Positions 16,634 to 25,300 of a DNA stretch of 44,216 nt are shown here, piece by piece; position 1 is the first letter of the stretch, and each line of letters opens with the position of its first letter. This stretch comes from Pseudarthrobacter sp. C4D7 (GTDB lineage: Bacteria; Actinomycetota; Actinomycetes; Actinomycetales; Micrococcaceae), in the NCBI RefSeq assembly GCF_013359725.1, contig NZ_JABFMW010000032.1, positions 1 to 44,216 of the forward strand. Reading direction: 5' to 3'. Both the position numbers and the translations under genes were made by a program. The notes beneath the pieces are model-generated. The model worked only from the letters and a program-made list of their open reading frames with translations, did not search any database and was not told where the DNA came from.

Positions 16634-17288
16634 CGATTTTCGGGTCCTGATCGTGGACGACGACTTCCACGTGGCCAAGCTGCACGCCGCCTATGTGGAC
16701 TCAGTGGCCGGGTTCCTGGCTTTGGCCCCTGTTGGGACGGCGTCGCTGGCGCTGCAGGCCATCCACAGCCTGCGGCCGGACCTGGTGCTTTTGGACGTGT
16801 ACCTTCCGGACGCCTCCGGGCTGGACCTGCTGCAGCAGCTGGATGTCGACACGATCATCCTCAGCGCCGCCTCCGACGCCGCGTCCATCCGGGTGGCGTT
16901 CCGCCGGGGCGCACTGGGGTACCTGCTCAAACCCTTCACGGCGGAGTCGCTGTCGCAGCAGCTGCGCTCCTACGCCAGGTACCGGCGCCTCCTGGGCCAG
17001 CCCGGGGCGCTGGACCAGGAGGGCGTGGAGCGCGCCAAACGTGCGCTGATTCCGGGAGATGTCACGCCGTCGTCGAAACCCCGCTCGGCCACGGAAGCGG
17101 CTGTGCTGGAATCGCTGGTCCCGGGCGAGCAATACTCCGCCGCCGAAGTGGCCTCCCGGGTGGGTGTTTCCCGCGCCACCGCGCAGCGCTACCTGTCTTC
17201 GCTGGCGGACGACGGCGCGGTGGACATCCAGCTCCGCTACGGCACCACCGGCAGGCCGGAGCACCGCTACGGCCTGCCGGCGCGTTAG
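16626..17288 (+). CDS. Response regulator, CitB/DcuR type
   Basis: 220 residues. The receiver domain shows the acidic cluster D11-D13, phospho-acceptor D57 in PDLVLLDVYLPD, and the conserved Lys in LLKPF (K102). The C-terminal part is a helix-turn-helix of the CitB/DcuR class (YSAAEVASRVGVSRATAQRY) followed by a wing-like segment ending GRPEHRYGL. The ATG at 16626 lies inside the kinase gene end (8-base overlap), so the pair is co-translated. It is expected to activate the divergent CitMHS transporter. The stop codon is only 9 bases from the convergent RidA gene. Confidence 0.93.
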   Translation: MADDFRVLIVDDDFHVAKLHAAYVDSVAGFLALAPVGTASLALQAIHSLRPDLVLLDVYLPDASGLDLLQQLDVDTIILSAASDAASIRVAFRRGALGYLLKPFTAESLSQQLRSYARYRRLLGQPGALDQEGVERAKRALIPGDVTPSSKPRSATEAAVLESLVPGEQYSAAEVASRVGVSRATAQRYLSSLADDGAVDIQLRYGTTGRPEHRYGLPAR

Positions 17289-17297
17289 GCCGGAAGA

Positions 17298-17678
17298 CTA
17301 CTCGCCCTTCTGCGCCACCAGTTCGATCTCGACGAGCATCTTGGGGTCCAGGAACGGGAGCACGTGGACCAGGGAGAGGGTGGGCCGGATGTCGCCGAAC
17401 ACTTCGCCGTGGGCCCGGCCGGCTTCTTCCCACTTGCTGATGTCCGTCAGGTACAGCTTGGACTGCACCACGTCCGCGTAGCCGAAGCCGGCGTCGGCCA
17501 GGACCGAGCCAAGTTTCTGCAGGATGTACTGGGTCTGGGTGTAGAAGTCGTCCCCCACGATTCCGTCCTCACCGCTGGCGGCGGTGGCGGAGATGTAGAG
17601 GGTGTTGTCCACCTGGACGGCGCGGGAATAGCCGAGGGTTTGTTCCCAGACGGATCCGCTGCCGAAGGTTTTGCGCAT
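17298..17678 (-). CDS. RidA/YjgF family protein (reactive enamine/imine deaminase type)
   Basis: 126 residues, the standard size for this trimeric cytosolic family. The start MRKTFGSGS, the YSRAVQVDNTLYISA segment and the C-terminal RPTLSLVHVLPFLDPKMLVEIELVA are family hallmarks; the conserved Arg (R98) is present. Members hydrolyse enamine/imine intermediates released by PLP enzymes, though some subfamilies have other roles. The ATG at 17678 has a GAAAGG site 8 bases upstream. It follows a GNAT gene on the same strand after 47 bases, so co-transcription is possible. Confidence 0.92.
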   Translation of the reverse strand: MRKTFGSGSVWEQTLGYSRAVQVDNTLYISATAASGEDGIVGDDFYTQTQYILQKLGSVLADAGFGYADVVQSKLYLTDISKWEEAGRAHGEVFGDIRPTLSLVHVLPFLDPKMLVEIELVAQKGE

Positions 17679-17725
17679 GGGTGGGCCTTTCAAAGCTGGA
17701 ATGGGTCGCCACCACTGTAGGGCTG

Positions 17726-18229
17726 CTACAGGTCGCGCCGGTAAACCAGCAGTTTTATGTCGGTTCCGGGGACCAGCCAGTCCCGTTCGGGCACCCGCTG
17801 GAAGCCGGTATTGCGGTACAGCCCGTGCGCGCTTTCCCAGGTTTGGCCGGTGGTGAGGGCCACTGCGCGGATGCCGGGGAGGGTGGTGGCGTAGCTGAGG
17901 ATGGCCTCCACCATGGCCTTTCCGGCGCCGCTGCGCTGGACGGCGGGGTCCACCACCAGCATCCGGAATTCCAGCTCGTCCTGCAGGGCGATGTCCGCGT
18001 ACGGTTCCCCCGGCAGTGCCAGGGTGACCGAACCCACCACAACGCCGTCGCGCTCCGCCACCCAAATGGTGGCCTGCTCCGCGCGCTCTGCCACGTCCAT
18101 GATTTTGACCATGTACGGGTGGTCCGCGTCGTCAAAGTAGCCTGCCGAAAGATAGGAAGCTCCGGTGATCCGGGCAATGGCGGGGAAGTCGGCCTCGACG
18201 GCGGGACGGATGGTTATCTGCGGCTGCAC
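17726..18229 (-). CDS. GNAT family N-acetyltransferase
   Basis: 167 residues. The acetyl-CoA binding motif is visible as LVVDPAVQRSGAGKAMVEA (the Q/R-x-x-G-x-A/G signature). Earlier strands (ATIWVAERDGVVVGSVTLAL) and the closing YRNTGFQRVPERDW segment match the fold. The acceptor substrate is unknown. The start is a GTG at 18229 without a clear ribosome-binding site. A TACCAT element about 6 bases before it could serve as the -10 box of a leaderless transcript. The 127-base gap upstream of it holds nothing I can name. Confidence 0.9.
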   Translation of the reverse strand: MQPQITIRPAVEADFPAIARITGASYLSAGYFDDADHPYMVKIMDVAERAEQATIWVAERDGVVVGSVTLALPGEPYADIALQDELEFRMLVVDPAVQRSGAGKAMVEAILSYATTLPGIRAVALTTGQTWESAHGLYRNTGFQRVPERDWLVPGTDIKLLVYRRDL

Positions 18230-18356
18230 CCGTCAATGGTAGTGGCGGGTGCAGCCGCGGCACGTCAGGATGGCACTTTCCGTGACAGAACTATCAGAAC
18301 GGATCGTCCCCGACCCTGCGATGGCGGCTGTTCCCTTCCCCCCTGCCCGGATAGCC

Positions 18357-19166
18357 CTAGAGCGGAAACTTGCCGGACAGTTCCAGGCTGGCGGCACAGG
18401 TCCAGGCGTCCAGGCGCTCACCGTCGGTGGGGCCGCCCTCCAGCGGGCTGGTCAGGCGCGGCCTGCGCACCCAGCAGCCGGCCTCCTCCGCAATCAGGGC
18501 GCCGGCGGAAAAGTCATGTTCGTTCAGTCCCCGCTCACCGTAGGCATCGTGGGTTCCGTCGGCCACCATGCACAGGTCCAGGGCGGCGGACCCAAGCCGG
18601 CGGACGTCCGCGAAGCCGTCCATCAACGTGCCGAAAGCGGCCGCCTGCTGGGCTCGGATGGCGGGCTCGTAGCTGAACCCGGTGGCCAGGATCTGCCCCG
18701 TGCGGCCGGAGACCGGCCCCTCCAGCCTGGTGAGGGTGCCGCGTTCCTCCAGCCACGCACCCTGGCCGCGGGCAGCGTAGTACACGCGCCCCAAGGCAGG
18801 CGCGTGGACTACGCCGGCCTGCCAGGCGCCGTCGGCATCGGCGACAGCCACGGAGGTGGCGTAGTAGACGATGTTGCGGATGAAGTTGGTGGTGCCGTCC
18901 AGGGGGTCGATGGACCAGCGGTAACCGGTGGGACTGGCGGGGCGGGTGGTTCCCTGTTCCTCGCCGGTGATGCTGTCCCCCGGGCGGGCGGCGGTGATAA
19001 CGCGGCGCACGGCGTTTTCCGCGGCCAGGTCGAAGGCCGTCACCCAGTCCCCCGCGGCCCCCTTGTTGCTGATGTCCAGGGCGCTGCCGTCGCGGCCGGA
19101 CAAGACTTTCGCACCTGCCGCGGCGGCCTGCTTGGCCACCTCCAGCAGTTCTGTTGCAGACGTCAC
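18357..19166 (-). CDS. Inositol monophosphatase family protein
   Basis: 269 residues. The Li-sensitive phosphatase metal-binding motifs are present: GEEQG (E69, E70), WSIDPLDGTTNF (D87, D90) and a third region EHDFSAGALIAEEAG with the Asp of the classic WDxAAG motif. RRLGSAALDLCMVADG is also typical. Substrates in this family include inositol-1-phosphate, histidinol phosphate, fructose-1,6-bisphosphate and PAP; sequence alone does not decide. It starts with a GTG that overlaps the ligA stop codon by 3 bases (GTGA), so it is translated with ligA. Confidence 0.92.
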   Translation of the reverse strand: MTSATELLEVAKQAAAAGAKVLSGRDGSALDISNKGAAGDWVTAFDLAAENAVRRVITAARPGDSITGEEQGTTRPASPTGYRWSIDPLDGTTNFIRNIVYYATSVAVADADGAWQAGVVHAPALGRVYYAARGQGAWLEERGTLTRLEGPVSGRTGQILATGFSYEPAIRAQQAAAFGTLMDGFADVRRLGSAALDLCMVADGTHDAYGERGLNEHDFSAGALIAEEAGCWVRRPRLTSPLEGGPTDGERLDAWTCAASLELSGKFPL

Positions 19167-21505
19167 GCGCCCTCCCCCGCTGGGTTGTCCTGTACGGCGC
19201 TCTCCCCTGCCGGGGCAGGCACGGCCGCTTCTTCGTTGCCCCCGTCATCCCCGCCGGGTTCCACGGCATCTGCTGCGGTATCCCCCACGGCTTCCGGGCC
19301 GCCGTCGAGCAGTTGCCGGAACCCGTCCTCGTCCAGGACGCGGATGCCCAGCTGCTCTGCCTTGTCCAGCTTGCTGCCGGCGCTTTCGCCGGCCACCACG
19401 TAACTGGTGTTCTTGGAAACGGAGCCGGCTGCCTTGCCGCCACGGAGCAGGATGGCTTCCTTGGCCTCGTCGCGGCTGAAGTTGGGCAGCGAGCCCGTGA
19501 CCACCACGGTCAGCCCCTCCAGGGTGCGGGGCATGGATTCGTCGCGCTCGTCCTCCATGCGGACCCCCGCCGCGGCCCAACGGTCGATAATCTCCACGTG
19601 CCAGTCCTCGGCAAACCATTCCTTCAGCGCGGCGGCGATAGTGGGGCCAACGCCGTCCACATGCGCGAGCTCCTCCTCAGATGCGGCGCGGATACGGTCC
19701 ATGCTGCCGAATGCCTGGGCCAGGGCACGTGACGCACGCGGACCGACGTGGCGGATGGACAGCGCCACCAGGACGCGCCACAGGGGCTGGGCCTTGGCCT
19801 TTTCCAGTTCCTTGAACAGTTTCTGGGTGGTGGCGGTGGGCTTGGACGGCGACTTGGCCGTGCCCTTGCTGAAGAAGTACGGCACCAGCTCGTATTCGCC
19901 GGTGGGGACGCCTTTGCTCTTCTTTTCGCGCTGGATCCGGACACCGGCCAGGTCCTCGGGCGTGAGGTCGAACAAGCGGGCTTCGGAGGTCAGCGGCGGG
20001 GTTTCCGGTTCGGCGGGCTGGGTCAGTGCGATGGCCGCTTCCCAGCCCAGTGCTTCGATATCGAAGGCACCGCGTCCGGCCACGTGGAACACCCGCTCCC
20101 GGAGCTGGGACGGGCAGGACCTGGCGTTGGGGCAGCGGACGTCCACATCCCCCTCCTTCGCAGGCGCCAGCGGCGTTCCGCAGGAGGGGCATTCGGTGGG
20201 CATGACGAAGTCGCGCACCGGCGGATCCTGCTGGTCCCGGAGGTTCAGCACCGGGCCCACGATTTCGGGTATGACGTCCCCGGCTTTGCGCAGGATGACG
20301 ATGTCGCCAATCTTGACGCCCTTGGCTTTGACCACGTCCTGGTTGTGCAGCGTGGCCATCTCAACGGTGGATCCTGCAACCTTGACCGGCTCCATGACAC
20401 CGTAGGGCGTGACGCGGCCCGTCCGGCCCACGTTGACCTGGATGTCCAGCAGCTTGGTGTGGACTTCCTCCGGCGGGTACTTGTACGCCACGGCCCACCG
20501 GGGCACGCGGGTGGTGTTCCCCAGGGCCCGCTGGGTGGCGAAGTCGTCCACCTTGATGACGATGCCGTCGATTTCGTGAAGCAGCTTGTGGCGCTGGTCC
20601 CCGTACCGCTTGATGAATCCCAAGACGTCGTCCCGGGCCGCCAGCACCTCGAAGTACGGGCTCACCGGAAGGCCCCACTCCTTCAGCAGGCCGTAGGTTT
20701 CCGACTGGCTGCCGGCGGCAAGCCCTTCACGGGCACCGATGCCGTGGACGAACATCTTCAATGGCCGCTTGGCCGTCTCCGCCGGATCCTTTTGCCGCAG
20801 CGAACCTGCTGCGGCGTTGCGGGGGTTGGCCAGCGGCGCCTTTCCGGCTTCGATCAGGGCCTCATTGAATTCGGCGAACGCCTTGGACGGGATGAAGACC
20901 TCGCCGCGGACTTCCATCTCAGCCGGAAAACCGGTGCCGCGAAGTTCCTGCGGGATTTCCTTGATGGTGAGGAGGTTATGGGTGATGTCCTCGCCGGTGG
21001 TACCGTCCCCGCGGGTGGCTGCCCGCACCAGCTTGCCGTCGCGGTACAGGAGGTTGACTGCCAGGCCGTCGATTTTCAGTTCGGTCAACCAGGCGGCCTT
21101 CACGCCGCCGTCGCGGATTTTTTCGATGCTGGCTTCGGCCCGGTTGAGCCAGGCCTCAAGCTCCTCCAGCGAGAAGACGTCCTCCAGGCTGTACATGCGC
21201 TGCAGGTGTTCCACCGGAGCAAACGCGGCGGACACCTCACCGCCCACTTCCTGGGTTGGCGAGTCGTTGGCCACCAGTTCGGGGTGCAGGGCCTCGATCT
21301 CCTCCAGGCGGCGGAAGAGTGCATCAAACTCTGCGTCCGTCACCAGTGGGGCGTCTTCCTGGTAGTACGCGAACCGGTACTTCCGGACCAGGTCTGCGAG
21401 GTTGTCGTATTCCTCGCGGACGGCTTCGGTGGGGATCGCTTCGGGCTCGTGCGGTGCCGTGGTCCGGGCGGCGGTCTGTTCTGCGGGTCCTGGTCCTGTG
21501 CTCAC
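19163..21505 (-). CDS. ligA: NAD-dependent DNA ligase LigA
   Basis: 780 residues; seals nicks in DNA replication and repair using NAD+. Domain order: Ia (NMN binding, residues 30-100), adenylation domain with the AMP-lysine K144 in TELKIDGLAV, OB fold, four-Cys zinc finger (CPSCG, later RCPNARSCPSQ), helix-hairpin-helix region and C-terminal BRCT (LEGLTVVVTGSL to about LLDG). It is about 100 residues longer than the common 670. The extra length comes from an insertion between zinc finger and HhH (FDLTPEDLAGVRIQREKKSK and what follows) and from an acidic Ala/Gly/Pro-rich tail after BRCT. The start is GTG with a weak upstream site. A single copy is normally essential. Confidence 0.97.
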   Translation of the reverse strand: MSTGPGPAEQTAARTTAPHEPEAIPTEAVREEYDNLADLVRKYRFAYYQEDAPLVTDAEFDALFRRLEEIEALHPELVANDSPTQEVGGEVSAAFAPVEHLQRMYSLEDVFSLEELEAWLNRAEASIEKIRDGGVKAAWLTELKIDGLAVNLLYRDGKLVRAATRGDGTTGEDITHNLLTIKEIPQELRGTGFPAEMEVRGEVFIPSKAFAEFNEALIEAGKAPLANPRNAAAGSLRQKDPAETAKRPLKMFVHGIGAREGLAAGSQSETYGLLKEWGLPVSPYFEVLAARDDVLGFIKRYGDQRHKLLHEIDGIVIKVDDFATQRALGNTTRVPRWAVAYKYPPEEVHTKLLDIQVNVGRTGRVTPYGVMEPVKVAGSTVEMATLHNQDVVKAKGVKIGDIVILRKAGDVIPEIVGPVLNLRDQQDPPVRDFVMPTECPSCGTPLAPAKEGDVDVRCPNARSCPSQLRERVFHVAGRGAFDIEALGWEAAIALTQPAEPETPPLTSEARLFDLTPEDLAGVRIQREKKSKGVPTGEYELVPYFFSKGTAKSPSKPTATTQKLFKELEKAKAQPLWRVLVALSIRHVGPRASRALAQAFGSMDRIRAASEEELAHVDGVGPTIAAALKEWFAEDWHVEIIDRWAAAGVRMEDERDESMPRTLEGLTVVVTGSLPNFSRDEAKEAILLRGGKAAGSVSKNTSYVVAGESAGSKLDKAEQLGIRVLDEDGFRQLLDGGPEAVGDTAADAVEPGGDDGGNEEAAVPAPAGESAVQDNPAGEGA

Positions 21506-21567
21506 AGACCTATCTTGCCTTACAGCCCTGACAGGGACGGGCTACGGTGGCGCGGCAGGCCGCAGGC

Positions 21568-22194
21568 TCAGTGGGACCGGAGCCGGTTCCGGTTGCGGTT
21601 CCACACGGCGAAGGCCCCGGCGGAGGCACCCACCAGCAAGGTCCCGAGGGCTAAGGATCCGGCCGCCGGTCCTCCCGTGTCGCCGCCGTGCGTCCGAACG
21701 GCCGCCGCCCTGGTGGGAGCCGGACTGCGGGTCACGGGGCTGTTCCAGTCCTTGCCGCTGGACGGTCCGGTGGGCGGGCGGTATCCCGCGGCGGCGGAAG
21801 CAGTTTCGGGAACAGGCTCCGCGGGCGCCTCGTCCGTGACGGGGACGGCAGGCGGAACGGGTGGCTGGGTGCCTGCCTGCGCCGGCGGGGGCTGCACCGG
21901 CTGGGAAGTGGGGGCTGGTGGTTCGGCAGGCGGCGCCGGCTGGGCGGGCGGAGCTGCGGGTTCCCTGGATTTCCGTGGCCGCCCGTTCTGGCCGGCGTCG
22001 GGGCTGCTGGCAAGGATGGGCAGGCAGACCAGTCCGCAGTCTGCCGGGGCCTGGGTGTCCGACGCCGGCGCGGGCGAGAGATCGGCGGTCACGGCCAGTG
22101 CCGGGCCTGTAGGGAGGAAGCCAAAAGCGAGAGCCAGGACTGCGGCTGAAGCGGTGGCCGGGACAGCATGGCGGACCGGTGTGGAGGGGGTCAT
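21568..22194 (-). CDS. Small secreted, proline-rich, C-terminally anchored protein
   Basis: 208 residues from the ATG at 22194, which has a GAAAGG ribosome-binding site. A signal peptide (residues 1-34, ending GPALA-VTA) is followed by a short segment with two Cys (DCGLVCLP). A long Pro/Ala/Thr-rich spacer follows, then a GGDTGGP motif and a single membrane segment ending in an Arg/Asn-rich tail (WNRNRNRLRSH). This is the layout of a surface protein anchored by a C-terminal helix, but no LPXTG sorting motif is present. It lies 123 bases after the EssC-like gene on the same strand, so it may belong to that system as a substrate or accessory protein. The function is unknown. Confidence 0.72.
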   Translation of the reverse strand: MTPSTPVRHAVPATASAAVLALAFGFLPTGPALAVTADLSPAPASDTQAPADCGLVCLPILASSPDAGQNGRPRKSREPAAPPAQPAPPAEPPAPTSQPVQPPPAQAGTQPPVPPAVPVTDEAPAEPVPETASAAAGYRPPTGPSSGKDWNSPVTRSPAPTRAAAVRTHGGDTGGPAAGSLALGTLLVGASAGAFAVWNRNRNRLRSH

Positions 22195-22266
22195 TGCTAC
22201 CTTTCGATGCGCGCAGGCCCCCCCACCGCGGCTTTGTGGTGTCCCGGGTAGTCTTCTACAGCGTCC

Positions 22267-22303
22267 GGCGGGGCCGCAAATCCGCCGCAGCAGCGGCCCC
22301 GCC
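22267..22303 (-). terminator. GC-rich hairpin after the EssC-like gene
   Basis: GGCGGGGCCGC (22267-22277) and GCGGCCCCGCC (22293-22303) are perfect 11-bp inverted repeats with a 15-base loop, starting 14 bases after the stop codon of the FtsK/SpoIIIE gene. There is no T-tract. It may terminate the large operon or stabilise its 3' end, leaving the small secreted gene downstream partly independent. Confidence 0.55.
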
Positions 22304-22317
22304 ATCATGTTCCCTGT

Positions 22318-25300
22318 TCAGTCCCGGTTTTCGGGCGGCAGCGCCACCTGGATCTTCCGTGCCTTGCCGCGTCCCACCACGTAACCGCGGCCCGGGATGA
22401 AGTCCGGGCTCACCCGGCCCAGCGAGGTGTTGAGCAGGCTGTCGCCTTCGATGTCGCCGGGGTTCAGCAGCAGGCCACGGCGCCCTGATTTGAAGGGCTG
22501 GGCAAGCTGCCAAGCACTGGACCAGGTGGAGGACTCGGACTCGCCCACCACCCACTGGTCCGCCTTCAGGGACGCCGTCACCAGCTGGGCCATGCCGGAT
22601 TCGGCGATGGTATCGGTGAATTCGGTCAGTCCCTCGATGAAGAAGGCCACCGCTCCGGGGTTGCCGGTGGAATGCTCCACCAGGTCTTCCACCATCTCGG
22701 CGAGGTCGTCAGGGCCCACCACCGAGCGGTTCCAGAGCGGAAGGGACGCGACGGCGGACCGGCGCGATCCAATGTAGACCAGCTCCGTGGCCGGGTTGGA
22801 CCGGCGCAGTGCGTAGGCCAGGGTCACCAGTGCCACAGTGCGTCCGGCACCCGGAGGGCCGGCCAGAAGCAGCGGGCCGCGGGCCATGATTTCCGCGGGC
22901 TGCAGGGACTCGTCGTCCACGCCGATCACCGGCAGGTCCTGGCTGCCGGCGGGCAGGACGTCCAGGTCCACCTGTTCCGGCAGGCGTTCGATGCCCGGCG
23001 CGGTGTCCAGCCCCTGGCGCAGCATGGCCTCGCTGAGTTTGTGGACTTCGCGGGCCTGCAGGGCCAGGTTGGAGTTTCCGCCCAGGACGGCGAGCTGCAC
23101 CTCAAGTCCATCCAGCAGCCCGCGGCCGGGAGGTGAGTTGGCGGTGAGGACATCCCGGGGCACGTCCATCGAGATGTAGTCGTCCTCGTTGGAGAGCCGC
23201 AGCACCAGCCGTCGCTGGATGGAGGCGAGCAGCGACGCCGGGACGGCGTTGGGCCGGTCCCCCGTGACCACCAGGTGGATGCCGAGGGTCCGGCCGTCGG
23301 TGGCCAGCTGCAGGAAAATGTCCCATAGTCCGGAAAGCTTGCTGTGTTCGTAGGCCTCCCGGAATGCGGACATGCCATCCACCAGCACGAAGATCCGTTT
23401 TTCGTCGGGCCGGTTGGCCAGCTTCCGGTACTCCACGATGGTGGACGCGCGCACTTCGGCGAACTGCGCGGACCGCAGCTCGGCGATGTCCCGCAGGAGG
23501 CGCAGCAGCCGCCCCACCCGTTCGACGTCGTCGCCGTTGATGATCTCGCCCACGTGCGGAAGCTCCTCCAGCATCCGCAGCCCCGAGGAGCCGCAGTCGA
23601 TGCCGTACACGTGCACCGGGCCACCACGCGGGGTGACTGCGGCGGCAATGGCGATGCCGCGCAGGGCCGCGGACTTGCCGGAACCGCCCGTTCCGTAGAT
23701 GGCCATGTTGCCGTCCCGGTCCGGTTCGTAGAACACGGTGGGCTGGTCCTGGTGCACGGGATCATCCGCGACGCCCAGCAGGAGCTGTTCGTCGGTGCGG
23801 GGGTTGGGCAGCTTGGAGAAGTCGTAGGTCTTGGCCAGTTCGTCCAGCCACGGCTTGCGCGGGGGCGCAATGGCGAGGGTGTCCGCTGCGTGCACGATGG
23901 TGGAGGTCATCCGGGCGATGTCGTTGGGTCCGGCCGGTTCCTGGGCCACAGGCTTGTCAGGCGCGGGCGCTTCCCAGCTGGGACCCGAGCCGAACGCCAT
24001 TTCCACGACGTCGATCTGGGGCCGCTGTGGCTTGTCCGTGGTCCAGCCGCCGGCGTAGCCGGTCTGGAACCCCTGGATGCGGCCGGGTCCGGTCTTGGCG
24101 GCGCCGCGGCCGGGAATGGCGGGATCGAAGTAGGCGGCGTCCGGGACGCCCAGGATGTCCGTGGCGTCGTCCTCATCGGCCATGCGCAACGCAACCCGGA
24201 GGTTGGTGTTGGCGCGGAGGTTGTCCTTGATGACGCCGGCCGGCCGCTGGGTGGCCAGAATGAGGTGCAGGCCCAGGGAGCGGCCACGGGCGGCCACGTC
24301 CACCACGCCGTCCACGAACTCGGGAACATCGTTGGCCAGGGCGGCGAACTCGTCCACGATGATGATCAGGTAGGGCGGGGCTTCCGGGTCTGCCTCGCGC
24401 TGCAGGGCCAGCAGGTCCTTGGCCTTCTTCCGGTTCAGCAGCTGCTCACGGTAATGCAGCTCCGCACGCAGCGATGTCAGGGCCCGGCGCACCAGGTGCG
24501 GGGACAGGTCCGTTACCAGGCCCACGGTGTGCGGCAGGTTAATGCAGTCCGCGAACGCGGCGCCGCCCTTGTAGTCCACGAACAGGAAGCTGACCCGGTC
24601 CGGGCTGTAGGCGGCGGCCATGCCCATGACCCAGGACTGCAGGAACTCGGACTTGCCGGCGCCGGTGGTGCCGCCCACCAGCGCGTGCGGGCCCTCGTTC
24701 TTGAGGTCCAGGTACAGCGGTTCAATGCCCTTGGACCCCACCAGCGCCCGGAGCGTGCCGTTGTCCTTGCGGTTGGCCACCGCGGTGGCGCGCACGGAGT
24801 TGTTTTCCGTCCAGCGCTCGGCCACGGCCTGGGGGTTGTCCAGGAAGTCCTTGCCGATCAGGGTGGCATAGGACACCGCGCGGGGCAGGTCGGAATCGTC
24901 GTTGACGGGCTTGCCCACATCGACAACGGGGGCCAGCATGCGGGCGAGCTGGGCCGCGAGTTCGGCGTCCACGCTTTCGCAGCTGACAGGGTAGGTGTGG
25001 CGGCCCAGGCGCACCTGGCCCGTGGTGGTGCCGTGGTCCCCGTCCACCACCATGAAGTCGCGGCAGGCAGCCGGGAGGGCCTGGATGTCGGTGGCCACCC
25101 ACAGGACGTGGACACCGAGGTCGGGACCGCGTTCGGCCAGCCGGGTGAGGCGGCCGCGGTCCACTGGAGCGTCATCCTCCACGATGACCAGCACGGATGG
25201 GAGGACAGGCTCTTCCAGCTCGTGCTTGACCGGATCGATGCCGGGCCGCAGGTCAGGGCCGGACCGCTTGGCCGCTGCTTCCCGGGCATCCACCAGGTCC

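Noticed and set aside
21568..22194. Sortase substrate
   Set aside because: The C-terminal helix and charged tail fit, but there is no LPXTG or close variant before the helix.
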